A stretch of DNA of 38,976 nucleotides from a bacterium. Its GTDB lineage: Bacteria > Patescibacteriota > Dojkabacteria > B142 > OLB20. The stretch lies in NCBI GenBank assembly GCA_029567095.1, contig JAKQLP010000058.1:1-38976 (forward strand). The letters are read 5' to 3'. The notes beneath the pieces were generated by a model. The model did not search any database and was not told where the DNA came from. It was given only the letters and a program-made list of their open reading frames with translations. Below are positions 25,835 to 34,275 of the stretch, one piece after another (the first letter of the stretch is position 1; each line of letters opens with the position of its first letter). The translations under genes were made by a program, and so were the position numbers.

Positions 25835-26353
25835 TCCAGTTCCTCCTTTTGTGTCCCTGGCCCATTCGAGACCCCTGTTGCTCCTTTCATTCCTGAATTT
25901 ATGCAAGCATTAACTGCAGGCTCTCCTGAATTACCTGAACAAGAGGTACCGGAAGAATTAAGAAGAATGGGATTTAGGATATTAGCTCCGGGGACCTTTG
26001 TTGATTTGCATACTTGGAATTGAATAGTTGATGGTAATCAAAATCCAATTAACCCCAACCCTTTAAAACTTCAAGATCAATTACCTGTGATGAATCATAT
26101 CGTTACTTTAGAAAATGGCAGACAATTAGTTGAACCAACAACTTTAGGGCTGGCTCTATTATCTATCGGCGTAGATTCCCACCAAGGTTTAAGCCTTGAT
26201 AAAAGAGTTGAGACAATGTCTTTGCTGGAACAATTGGCAGTGGCATTTCCAGAGATTGCACAAAATCTAAGGAATTTAGATCCAGCTAAATTCGATACCA
26301 GGAATTTATTAATGGATGTAAGACCTGCGATAAACCCTGGGTTGTTAAAATAA
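25827..26353 (+). pseudogene. Broken gene of unknown function (2-bp insertion plus in-frame TGA)
   Basis: An ATG at 25827 opens a frame reading MNNPVPPFV and then goes out of phase at GTGT (25851-25854). Removing one GT would join it to the frame reading PGPFETPVAPFIPEFMQAL, which continues to THTWN-like sequence ending at TGA 26021-26023. Exactly the same phase resumes after the TGA (IVDGNQNPINPNPLKLQ) and runs to the stop at 26353. Repaired, this is about 174 residues, Pro-rich at the start. The last part alone would make an 88-residue ORF from GTG 26087. I see no known domain. A TGG-to-TGA change and a GT duplication would explain both lesions. Sequencing or assembly error cannot be excluded. 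Confidence 0.55.
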
Positions 26354-26375
26354 AAGGGCAGTTATTTACCCATTG

Positions 26376-26687
26376 CTATTTCAATAATCTCCATCTATTA
26401 GCATAGATCACCATATTAGCCTTTGCTTCACCTTCATTACTTAGATAAGCATTAACTGATGGTTTTCCATCAACTAGCACAAGATCTCCTTTATCGATCT
26501 TCTCCACTTTCTCAATACTTTTATTGAAGATCAAAACATTGTAGAAACAAGGCTTAGACTCCTCATTAGTTCTTGAATAATCATTTACTGCCAGGGAAAA
26601 TCTAGCATACTTCTTTCCCTCTTTGCTTTCCAGTATCTCAGCAGGCTTTGTTGCTCTGCCTAATACTAATAATTGTTGCATATTCAT
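26376..26687 (-). CDS. ssb: Short single-stranded DNA-binding protein (OB fold)
   Basis: 103 residues from ATG 26687-26685 (MNMQQLLVLGRATKPAEI). Typical SSB OB-fold strands follow: GKKYARFSLAVNDY, then CFYNVLIFNKSIEKVEKIDKGDLVLVDGKPSVNAYLSNEG. The usual acidic, disordered tail with the terminal DDxPF motif is missing; the protein ends WRLLK soon after the OB fold. It may be a paralogue or a minimal SSB that cannot recruit partners through the tail. A TTG three codons upstream is in frame but the ATG is preferred. It has its own candidate -10 box and is not overlapped by the neighbouring ATE-like gene. Confidence 0.75.
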   Translation of the reverse strand: MNMQQLLVLGRATKPAEILESKEGKKYARFSLAVNDYSRTNEESKPCFYNVLIFNKSIEKVEKIDKGDLVLVDGKPSVNAYLSNEGEAKANMVIYANRWRLLK

Positions 26688-26706
26688 ATATGACAATCAT
26701 TAAAAA

Positions 26707-26712
26707 ATTATA
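26707..26712 (-). promoter_or_regulatory. -10 box for ssb
   Basis: On the minus strand this reads TATAAT, 19 bases before the ssb ATG at 26687. It sits in the 47-base gap after the ATE-like gene, separating ssb from the mutS operon. The -35 region is weak. Confidence 0.45.
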
Positions 26713-26734
26713 GGGGAAGTATAAATTGAAGAAC

Positions 26735-27394
26735 TTAACTATTACTTAAAATCTCCTTAGCTTTTTCAAGATCTTTAACCCAAATTTGACCATCAAACCA
26801 TTCCAGTCCATTAAATTGCAATTTGTAAACATCCGAAGGTCTGGAAAGAGTTCCTAAATATACAAATTGTAAGCCTTGCTCTTGAGCATAAAGGATTGAT
26901 CTAAGCATCATAGCCATACCCAGATTATTTGGATAAGTTAAATAATCATAGAAAGGATAAGCGTAATGAAGCAATGCATGATTCATATAAGCTATAGTGT
27001 AGCCAATATTCTCTGAATTAAGCGAGAATCTAAATAGAGAATTGAAATTAGATGCTTTATCTGCAGTGAGCAGCTGCTTTATTTTAGCTGCACTAAATGA
27101 AATATCTTTAAATTTATTGGTATAGAAATCTTTCCCAAGTTTATGGATCCGCCAATCATAATCAATTAGTGGAAGCTTAACAACCTCTAGTTCTAATTCG
27201 GGCATTTTCTTTAATATTCTTCTATTCTCACTTGTAAGTGAAAAATCAATTAGTTTGATTCGAAGAGAGCGGGATTGATACATGTTGCCCTTACTCTTTC
27301 TTGTGAAGAGATATCCCTTATCATAATGTAGGGAAATATCGGTCTCTGATGCCTCTTCAAGGGTTGTTTCTCCCCAATTTAGATATTTACTCAT
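26735..27394 (-). CDS. GNAT-fold aminoacyl-tRNA-protein transferase-like (ATE/Bpt C-terminal type)
   Basis: 219 residues from ATG 27394-27392 (MSKYLNWGETTLEE); a TTG three codons earlier is less likely. The sequence follows the ATE/Bpt C-terminal pattern: QSRSLRIKLIDFSLTSENRR, a central strand IGYTIAYMNHALLHYAYPFY, NNLGMAMMLRSILYAQEQGL and YLGTLSRPSDVYKLQFNG. Those enzymes transfer an amino acid from aminoacyl-tRNA to protein N-termini, marking them for breakdown. The Cys-rich ATE N-terminal domain is not seen, so this may be a different acyltransferase with the same fold. It overlaps the DUF167 gene by 8 bases and is the last gene of the mutS operon. Confidence 0.6.
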   Translation of the reverse strand: MSKYLNWGETTLEEASETDISLHYDKGYLFTRKSKGNMYQSRSLRIKLIDFSLTSENRRILKKMPELELEVVKLPLIDYDWRIHKLGKDFYTNKFKDISFSAAKIKQLLTADKASNFNSLFRFSLNSENIGYTIAYMNHALLHYAYPFYDYLTYPNNLGMAMMLRSILYAQEQGLQFVYLGTLSRPSDVYKLQFNGLEWFDGQIWVKDLEKAKEILSNS

Positions 27395-27626
27395 ATATAC
27401 CAATTAATTTATTCTTACTGCTTAATCCTTTTAATATTTTAACCTGAGATTGATTTACTTTAAAATAGCCCGCTACTAATTGCAAGAGTTCCAAATTTGC
27501 TTTGTTCTTTTCAGCTATAGAATGGATTTGGGCATAATAGGTTACTTCTGATAATTTTACAAATGAAGAAGTTTTAGATCTTGGTTTTACTTTTACTTCA
27601 ATTGTTAAAGATGGCTTCTTTGACAT
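27387..27626 (-). CDS. DUF167 (YggU-type) protein
   Basis: 79 residues from ATG 27626-27624 (MSKKPSLTIEVKVKPRSKTS). The DUF167 fold is recognised from KVKPRSK, AEKNKANLELLQLVAGYF and the ending VKILKGLSSKNKLIGIY. The family is widespread and small and its molecular role is not settled. The open frame extends upstream into mfd to about 27701, but the family starts at the chosen Met. It overlaps the 3' end of mfd by 29 bases and the ATE-like gene by 8, so it is co-expressed with mutS and mfd. Confidence 0.85.
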   Translation of the reverse strand: MSKKPSLTIEVKVKPRSKTSSFVKLSEVTYYAQIHSIAEKNKANLELLQLVAGYFKVNQSQVKILKGLSSKNKLIGIYE

Positions 27627-30153
27627 TATTTTTCTGTCTTTCAATCTCTTCAGCAAGCAGCTGCATATATAGGCCATAGCCCATATATTTGATATGCCCA
27701 TGCTGTGCTTTACCTAATAAATTCCCAGCCCCCCTGATCTCCAAGTCCTTGCTGGCTAATTTAAATCCTGATCCGAGTTCACTGGTTTCTAATATAGCTT
27801 TTAATCTTTTTACATATTTTTGTTCCACTGCCTTAGCTGGATCTTCAATTTCTGTTTGGGGCTTAAAATCAAGATCCCCTTTAAAGAAGAGATAGGCATA
27901 AGCTTGCCTATTACTTCTACCCACACGCCCTCTTAATTGATAGAGCTGACCCAAACCAAAATTTTGTGCTTGTTCAATAATAATGGTGTTCACATTAGGC
28001 ATATCTATTCCATTTTCAATAATAGTAGTGCAGATAAGGACATCATATTGTTGATTATAGAAGTCAGTAATCCTTTTAGATAGTGTATTCACATCTAACT
28101 GCCCGTGAGCGATAACGAATTTAATCTTAGGCATTAAAGCCTGCAGCTTAGCATATACTGATTCTATTGTTTCGACCCTGTTGTGAAGATAATAGATCTG
28201 ACCTCCCCGTTGTACCTCATAGTCGATTGCGTTAACGACCTTTGACCAATTCATTGGCTCCACCTTGGTTTTAATTGACAATCTATTACTGGGAGGAGTG
28301 GAAATTAAAGAGATCTCCTGAATAGAGGAGAGAGCCATACTCAGTGTTCTTGGTATTGGAGTAGCACTCATACTAAGTATATGAATATTACTAGATATAC
28401 CTTTAATTCTTTCTTTTTGTTTTACTCCAAATTTCTGTTCTTCATCGATTACCAATAATCCTAAATTCTTAAATACTACATCAGATGAAAGAAGCCTGTG
28501 CGTGCCAATAACTATATCGATCTTACCCTGTTCCAATTCATTAATAACTTTTGTATTGTCATATTTATTAAGTCTGGACAAAGAAGCAATGTTAAATGGT
28601 GTGTTTTTGAATCTTTCCTTGAAAACTTTTTCATGCTGAGCGGCTAAGACTGTTGTGGGACAAAGAACTGCCACCTGCATTCCAGCTCTTGCTACTTGAA
28701 ATGATGCTCTTATAGCGATTTCAGTCTTACCAAATCCAACATCGCCCACAATTAATCTATTCATTGGCTTATCCAGCATTAAATCTGAGAGCACTTCTAA
28801 TTCCGATCTTTTTTGATCTTTGGTCTCCTCATATTGGAATTCATCACAAAATGCTTCATACTCATCATCTTTACTAACTGCAATTTTGGGGGCCTCTGCT
28901 AATTCTCTTCGGGCATATAGACTAACTAATTCTTTTGCGATCTTCTTAATATCAGCTTTGACCTTTCGATTGTAATTAGACCATTCAGCTTTACCTAAGC
29001 TTGTTAGTTGTGGTGCTAAACCATCTTGAGCAATATACTTGGTGATCTTACCGATCTGGGTCAAAGGAACATAGAGCTCGTCTGATCCAGCATACTGAAT
29101 AAGGATATAGTCTTCTTTAACTATACTAATAGTATATTCACCAAAACCTAATGGGATTCTTTGTTCGAATTCTTCCTGCTTTATTCCTTTATATATTCCA
29201 ATACCATGATCTTCATGAACGATATAATCACCGATGCCGATCTCTCCTTCAAGATCAGCTAACATTTGTCTTGCTTTACTGGAACTTAAGCTTTTAGTGA
29301 CCTTACTTAAAAAGATGGTTCCAAATAACTCCCTGTCACTTAGATAGAAGATCTTTTGATTAGCCGATTCTATCCCTGTATCTAAACCCTCAAGTGGCTC
29401 CTGTACCAAATTTTGGAATTTTTCAGGTATAGCGCTTTTATTATTAGTAAATAGCAGGATCTTATAATCTTTTTCTATCCTCTTATCAATTTCAATTCCT
29501 AATAGATCAAATCTTTGGAAGAAAAGTTGAGGATAGGTATAATCAAATTCAACAGCGTTGTTATTACTTGTTTGTAATTCTCCTGAAAATAATAAAGCCT
29601 GTTTAATAAAGTTATCTTTATCAACACCTAGTATCTTAATATTTTGATACTCTGTTTTCTCACTTAGTTTTGATAGATCAGATATAACCAGTTCTTCTAA
29701 TTTAGTGAATTTTTGGTGATAGATCTCATCAAATAAATAAATCGAATCTAAAGTTTCTCCAAAGAAGCTTGACCTTATCGGGTGGGCATATCCTAAAGGC
29801 CAAAAACTGATCACATCTCCACTTATGCTGAATTGACCGGGTTCTAGTACTTTTAGAACTCTATTAAAGCCATGATTTTTTAATAATATGCTTAAACTGG
29901 AAAATGATAGATCTTTTATAGAAACTATCATCATGGTATTAATCAACTTACGGATTTCTAAAGAATCTCTAGTGATCAAAACCAGAGATCTATCAAGATC
30001 ATAAACAAGACTCAATCCTAGATTCTCTTGTAAAGAAAAGGGAATACCTTGGATCTGAGTGGTAGTAAATATCAGATGATCGGATGCGCTAGCTAAAATC
30101 CTAGATAGTTTTTCGTATGCAGGATTGTTTTTGAAAATATCAATTGCCTTCAT
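27598..30153 (-). CDS. mfd: Transcription-repair coupling factor, C-terminally shortened
   Basis: 851 residues, against about 1150 in E. coli. A reduced UvrB-like N-terminal part (about 1-240) includes GQFSISGDVISFWPLGYAHP. The RNA-polymerase-interacting CarD-like domain is at about 305-375 (GDYIVHEDHGIGIYKG). The helicase core follows: Walker A GDVGFGKT (470-477), DEEQKFG, SATPIPRTLSMAL and GRVGRSNRQAYAY. The protein ends shortly after GNLLGKAQHGHIKYMGYGLY, so the C-terminal TRCF domain that restrains E. coli Mfd is absent. Mfd pushes stalled RNA polymerase off damage and recruits UvrA. Its start overlaps mutS by 14 bases. The frame ends cleanly with no sign of a frameshift. Confidence 0.92.
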   Translation of the reverse strand: MKAIDIFKNNPAYEKLSRILASASDHLIFTTTQIQGIPFSLQENLGLSLVYDLDRSLVLITRDSLEIRKLINTMMIVSIKDLSFSSLSILLKNHGFNRVLKVLEPGQFSISGDVISFWPLGYAHPIRSSFFGETLDSIYLFDEIYHQKFTKLEELVISDLSKLSEKTEYQNIKILGVDKDNFIKQALLFSGELQTSNNNAVEFDYTYPQLFFQRFDLLGIEIDKRIEKDYKILLFTNNKSAIPEKFQNLVQEPLEGLDTGIESANQKIFYLSDRELFGTIFLSKVTKSLSSSKARQMLADLEGEIGIGDYIVHEDHGIGIYKGIKQEEFEQRIPLGFGEYTISIVKEDYILIQYAGSDELYVPLTQIGKITKYIAQDGLAPQLTSLGKAEWSNYNRKVKADIKKIAKELVSLYARRELAEAPKIAVSKDDEYEAFCDEFQYEETKDQKRSELEVLSDLMLDKPMNRLIVGDVGFGKTEIAIRASFQVARAGMQVAVLCPTTVLAAQHEKVFKERFKNTPFNIASLSRLNKYDNTKVINELEQGKIDIVIGTHRLLSSDVVFKNLGLLVIDEEQKFGVKQKERIKGISSNIHILSMSATPIPRTLSMALSSIQEISLISTPPSNRLSIKTKVEPMNWSKVVNAIDYEVQRGGQIYYLHNRVETIESVYAKLQALMPKIKFVIAHGQLDVNTLSKRITDFYNQQYDVLICTTIIENGIDMPNVNTIIIEQAQNFGLGQLYQLRGRVGRSNRQAYAYLFFKGDLDFKPQTEIEDPAKAVEQKYVKRLKAILETSELGSGFKLASKDLEIRGAGNLLGKAQHGHIKYMGYGLYMQLLAEEIERQKNNVKEAIFNN

Positions 30154-32761
30154 TACTGAGCTTCTTTTTGATCTCCTGTAATTTATTTAATGCCTCTAAA
30201 GGGGATAAGGTATTGATATCAAGTTCATTTAGTTCATTTAAAATAGGATTTTGCAAAGTAGCTGGCTCCACATTAAATCCTAATTGAGTATCTATAAGCT
30301 TATGCTTCTCAATAAATGACTTGATCGATTTTTTATGTAGTTCATCAAGAATTTGATTGGCTCTTTTAATGGTTTTAGGAGGGATACCAGCTAATTTAGC
30401 AACATGTATCCCAAAACTTTTATCAATACCACCTTTTTCAATTTTATGCATGAATGATACTTCATCTTTTGTTTCCAAAACACTTACTTTAAAATTTTTA
30501 ATCATAGGATGCAGATCTTCTAGAAGTAACAGATCATGATAATGAGTAGCAAATAGACATTTGGCCTTAATATCTTTGACTATTTGTTCAATTATGGCCC
30601 AAGCTAAAGCCATGCCATCATATGTACTTGTTCCTCTGCCGACTTCATCCAGGATCAATAGGGAATTCTTAGTAGCATTATTCAATATATTAGCTGTCTC
30701 CAACATTTCCACCATGAAGGTAGATTCGCCTCCAGCCAGATCATCGGAGGCTCCTACTCTTGTGAATATTCGATCCACTATGCTTATCTTAGCATCAGAT
30801 GCAGGGATAAATGAGCCAATCTGAGCCATTAGATAGATCAAGGCCACTTGTCTAATATATGTTGATTTACCAGACATATTTGGACCAGTGAGGAGTATCA
30901 ATTCTTGAGTACCTGGCTTAAAAGAAATATCATTGGGAATGAAATCGTCTTTTAAAAAGCTCTCTACAACTGGATGTCTTCCGTTAATGATATAGCTTTG
31001 CTCACCAGGATCTTCTAGAGATGGTTTAATATAATTTCTGAGCTTGGCGATCTTTGCGAAATTCACAAAGAGGTCAATGTGAGAGATAAACGATGCTAAT
31101 TGCATAACATCATTGAAATAGCGCAAGACATTTTCTCTAATGGTTTCAAATAGTTGATATTCTCTTTGGGCAATAAGTTCTGAGCTGTTTAAGATTTTTT
31201 CTTCCCAGACCTTTAATTCCTCTGTAATATATCTTTCAGCATTAACCAGAGTTTGTTTACGGATATAGTGGGCTGGTACTTTATTAAGATTAGATTTTGA
31301 AACTTCAATATAATAACCGAAGACCTTATTGAATCTTACCTTTAATGAGGAAATCCCTGTCTGTTTGATCTCTTTCTCTTCTAATTGTTTTAAAAATACT
31401 TTACCACTATCTGCTGTCTGTCTAATCTCATCTAGATCTTTATCAAAACCTTCTCTGATCATATCCCCTTGAGTTATGGTCAAAGCAGGATCATCTTTTA
31501 TGGCTTTAGAAATATACTCAACTAATTCAGAGTTTAAGGAAGAGCTTATATTTGTAGGTATATTATTATCAAGAGATTTAACTACTTCAGCAATACCTTT
31601 CAGATCAAGTATCTTTAAAGACGCACTAACCGAATTTGCTAAAAATTGCAGATCTCTTGCATTAGCGCTCTTTCCAGAAAGTCTTATCAGGATCCTTTCC
31701 AGATCAGAGATATTGGTTAATAATTCTCCTGTTTCATTTGCTAATTGTTCGTTTTTAAAGAACTGTTCTACACAGAAATATCTTTTTTCAATTAGATCTT
31801 TTCTTATCAAAGGATGGAGTATCCAATTACGAAGTAGCCTTTTACCCATTGCAGTTTGAGCTTGATCTAACACTCCATAAAGAGTTTTGGAAATATCATT
31901 TCCTCTTAAAGGATAAATGAGTTCCAAGCTTCTAATAGTTGAATCATCAAGATACATAAGATCATCACTTTGGATCCTTTTTAATTGCTTCAATTTGGGT
32001 GTAGTACCCTTACGATTGTTCTTAACATACTCTAATAATTTCCCTGCTGCTATTAATGAAGGTTCCAGATCATCAAGCCCGAATGATTTGAAACTAGCCG
32101 CTTGGAAATATTCTAGTAGGTCATTTTTCAATTCATTAGGAAAATATTCCCTATCATCAAATTTGATGAAATTATATGAAGGGAAATCGTTTTTCAAATT
32201 TGATAACAGGCTTGAGGGCACTATTATTTCTTTAGGATCGACCCTAAACAGGTCTAGTACCAGATTTGCAGGTAGAGATTGGTTAACATGCTTTAATAGA
32301 TAATCAGATACTAAGAATTCTCCCGTGGTTATATCTGAGTATGCTAATCCCCAATACTGATGACCTTTGATACGCGAAAGATATATAGAGGCGATGTAGT
32401 TATTCCTATCAGGGTCCATCTCATTCTCATCAATAATTGTTCCTGCAGTTATAACTTTTGTTACATCTCTTTCCACTAATTGCCCCGGGACGGGTTCTTC
32501 CAATTGATCAGCAATAGCCACTTTATAGCCCGCTTTAATTAGCTTTGGAAGATAATTTTTAAGTGCATGATGCGGTATACCAGCCATAGGGACTCTATTA
32601 CTTCCTTCACCTCTTCCTGTTAAGGTTAAACCTAAAACCTTTGAGAGCAATTGAGCATCCTCAGAAAAACCCTCATAAAAATCACCTAATCTAAACAGCA
32701 GTATTGAATCCGAATATTTCTTTTTCAGAGCAAGATATTGCTCCTGCATTGGGGTAGCCAT
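30140..32761 (-). CDS. mutS: DNA mismatch repair protein MutS
   Basis: 873 residues, full length. The mismatch-binding Phe-x-Glu is in GDFYEGF (F28, E30). Connector, lever and clamp domains follow, with FNKVFGYYIEVSKSNLNKVP near 478-497. The ATPase has Walker A TGPNMSGKST (625-634), the STFMVEMLET signature (680-689) and Walker B DEVGRGTSTYDG (705-716). MutS recognises mispairs and starts repair. No mutL is in the window. It is the first gene of a four-gene chain (mutS, mfd, DUF167, ATE-like) linked by overlaps. It is divergent from tRNA-Leu(UAG) over 72 bases. Confidence 0.96.
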   Translation of the reverse strand: MATPMQEQYLALKKKYSDSILLFRLGDFYEGFSEDAQLLSKVLGLTLTGRGEGSNRVPMAGIPHHALKNYLPKLIKAGYKVAIADQLEEPVPGQLVERDVTKVITAGTIIDENEMDPDRNNYIASIYLSRIKGHQYWGLAYSDITTGEFLVSDYLLKHVNQSLPANLVLDLFRVDPKEIIVPSSLLSNLKNDFPSYNFIKFDDREYFPNELKNDLLEYFQAASFKSFGLDDLEPSLIAAGKLLEYVKNNRKGTTPKLKQLKRIQSDDLMYLDDSTIRSLELIYPLRGNDISKTLYGVLDQAQTAMGKRLLRNWILHPLIRKDLIEKRYFCVEQFFKNEQLANETGELLTNISDLERILIRLSGKSANARDLQFLANSVSASLKILDLKGIAEVVKSLDNNIPTNISSSLNSELVEYISKAIKDDPALTITQGDMIREGFDKDLDEIRQTADSGKVFLKQLEEKEIKQTGISSLKVRFNKVFGYYIEVSKSNLNKVPAHYIRKQTLVNAERYITEELKVWEEKILNSSELIAQREYQLFETIRENVLRYFNDVMQLASFISHIDLFVNFAKIAKLRNYIKPSLEDPGEQSYIINGRHPVVESFLKDDFIPNDISFKPGTQELILLTGPNMSGKSTYIRQVALIYLMAQIGSFIPASDAKISIVDRIFTRVGASDDLAGGESTFMVEMLETANILNNATKNSLLILDEVGRGTSTYDGMALAWAIIEQIVKDIKAKCLFATHYHDLLLLEDLHPMIKNFKVSVLETKDEVSFMHKIEKGGIDKSFGIHVAKLAGIPPKTIKRANQILDELHKKSIKSFIEKHKLIDTQLGFNVEPATLQNPILNELNELDINTLSPLEALNKLQEIKKKLSNEGN

Positions 32762-32802
32762 AAATATATGCTAGTAGCCTTTAATAATATTGCTAATTTT
32801 AC

Positions 32803-32808
32803 TATAAT
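32803..32808 (+). promoter_or_regulatory. -10 box for tRNA-Leu(UAG)
   Basis: TATAAT lies 25 bases upstream of the tRNA 5' end at 32834, in the 72-base divergent gap with mutS. No clear -35 element is seen. Confidence 0.4.
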
Positions 32809-32833
32809 TATGACGTTCTTTCTAATAAAATAC

Positions 32834-32916
32834 GCCGAGGTGGTGAAATGGTAGACACGCTAGACTTAGGATCTAGTGGGAGAAATCCTGTGCAGGTTCA
32901 AGTCCTGTCCTCGGCA
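32834..32916 (+). tRNA. tRNA-Leu (UAG)
   Basis: Acceptor arms GCCGAGG (32834-32840) and CCTCGGC (32909-32915) pair perfectly, with discriminator A32916. The anticodon stem CTAGA/TCTAG encloses loop CTTAGGA, with anticodon TAG at 32867-32869. A long variable arm (GGGAGAAATCC region) fits a class II tRNA. CCA is not encoded. Confidence 0.95.
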
Positions 32917-32918
32917 TA

Positions 32919-34022
32919 TCAATTCTCCCAAGTAGGATCATAACAATCAAAATCACAAAGTGAGAGCGAACTTAGTGTTGAAAGATTAATAACTATAGCA
33001 GCCCCATTACTTCTATCGAATGCTACATATCTGCTATTAGGTGATATTGCTATCTGCTTTAAATTTAAAAAATTGTAATCTTTTAGATCCAATACTTGAG
33101 TATTGATCAAGGTTCCTTCTACGTATTTATACAATCTGCCAAAATAGGAAAAATAATATTGTGTATTAGCAAGACTGGACTGTAATGGTGTTAATTTATC
33201 TCCGGTTGTAATATCAATATTAAAGCTTAATAATCTGGTTTGAACCATAGAATCAGGGTTCAAAGCAGATAGACCAATGGAATTAAAGAATATCAATCTG
33301 TGAGGAGGTAGCCAATTAAGGTAATTGAAAGCCACTTCATCATCCAGATCAAATAACTCCATATATTGGATCTTATTTGTATCAAGATTAAATAGATACA
33401 GCCTTTCCAGCCTTCTATTTTCCCTTGCTAATACCCATTGTAAATCAGGAGATATGGCAATTAGATCAGATGCTTCCGGGAAATTTATTGTGAAAGTCTC
33501 ACCATTATTGAAATTTGGAGCTGTGTATTTAATATAGCCTTGATTATTAACAATTACAAAAGTTTGTTCATCACTCCAGAAATTGTCTTTTATCTCTCCA
33601 CTTATCTTAGTAGACCTAATATTTTGTGATTGAGCCATATTTCTGAAGTAGAGATATCCATCATTAGCTTTAAAAGCAAGATATTCGTTAGTGCTATTAA
33701 ATCCAAAAAGAATATCGTAATCGATGCTCTCGTCAATACTAATATTCTCCCTGGTATAGGAATTAAAGCGATATAGTGAATTTGAAGCGATATAGAATAA
33801 TTTCGAATCTTCATTCACAGTAATTGAGGGAGTTAAAGTTACGGGAACACCAGTTAGGCTTACTGTTGGTGTTGGAGTATTTTTTAAAGCGTCGGGATTA
33901 GGTTTAGATTGATTAAAGAAAGCCACAGCTAGAATTAATAAAGCTAGTAGTCCAAATAACAAGAAGCCAATGGCTATATATATAAGCTTTTTATTCCGGG
34001 CATAACTTCCTGATGGATCCAT
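32919..34022 (-). CDS. Membrane-anchored beta-propeller-like surface protein
   Basis: 367 residues. A single membrane helix (about 12-37, LIYIAIGFLLFGLLALLILA) is followed by a Pro/Thr-rich linker (TPTPTVSLTGVPVTLTP). The large extracytoplasmic part consists of repeated short beta strands, with repeats such as DLIAISPDLQWVLARENRR and QIAISPNSRYVAFDRSNG. These are the TolB/WD40-like propeller pattern. The C-terminus has a Cys pair (LCDFDCYDPTWEN) that could form a disulfide. Function is unknown; binding of glycans or proteins is plausible. Its stop codon lies 2 bases from the 3' end of tRNA-Leu(UAG), in convergent orientation. Confidence 0.7.
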   Translation of the reverse strand: MDPSGSYARNKKLIYIAIGFLLFGLLALLILAVAFFNQSKPNPDALKNTPTPTVSLTGVPVTLTPSITVNEDSKLFYIASNSLYRFNSYTRENISIDESIDYDILFGFNSTNEYLAFKANDGYLYFRNMAQSQNIRSTKISGEIKDNFWSDEQTFVIVNNQGYIKYTAPNFNNGETFTINFPEASDLIAISPDLQWVLARENRRLERLYLFNLDTNKIQYMELFDLDDEVAFNYLNWLPPHRLIFFNSIGLSALNPDSMVQTRLLSFNIDITTGDKLTPLQSSLANTQYYFSYFGRLYKYVEGTLINTQVLDLKDYNFLNLKQIAISPNSRYVAFDRSNGAAIVINLSTLSSLSLCDFDCYDPTWEN

Positions 34023-34083
34023 TTTAAAGACAATAATATTAATAATAGCTTATTAGAAAATTATTAAAACCTCAAATATTTGA

Positions 34084-34089
34084 TATAAT
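34084..34089 (+). promoter_or_regulatory. -10 box for tRNA-Leu(CAG)
   Basis: TATAAT ends 11 bases before the tRNA 5' end at 34101, a normal promoter distance for a tRNA gene. The upstream -35 region is not distinct. Confidence 0.5.
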
Positions 34090-34100
34090 AAACGAAATTA

Positions 34101-34184
34101 GCCCTGGTGCTGAAACAGGTAGACAGGCACGCTTCAGGAGCGTGTGTCAGAAATGACGTGGGAGTTCGATTCTCCCCCAGGGTA
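34101..34184 (+). tRNA. tRNA-Leu (CAG)
   Basis: Acceptor arms GCCCTGG (34101-34107) and CCAGGGT (34177-34183) pair with a terminal G-U, followed by discriminator A34184. The anticodon stem CACGC/GCGTG encloses loop TTCAGGA, with anticodon CAG at 34135-34137. A long variable arm (TGTCAGAAATGACG) marks a class II tRNA. CCA is not encoded. Confidence 0.95.
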
Positions 34185-34247
34185 TTTCTTCATCCAATAA
34201 GCTTCTGATATATATCTAAGATATAGACCAAGCAGCTCTTAATAAGG

Positions 34248-34253
34248 TATAAT
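34248..34253 (+). promoter_or_regulatory. -10 box for corA
   Basis: TATAAT lies 22 bases before the corA ATG at 34276, giving a predicted leader of about 15 bases. No strong Shine-Dalgarno site is seen. Confidence 0.5.
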
Positions 34254-34275
34254 AACAAGGCTCAGATTAAACACC

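Noticed and set aside
26021-26023. TGA read as an amino acid, as in some Patescibacteria lineages
   Set aside because: TGA ends many intact genes here at proper overlaps (2063-2065, 8798-8800, 21970-21972). The in-frame TGA is better explained as a lesion.
31476-31859. 127-codon open frame on the plus strand inside mutS, with similar ones at 31917-32303 and 30561-30824
   Set aside because: They lie antisense to a full-length conserved MutS and read as low-complexity Ser/Leu/Ile-rich sequence without domains.
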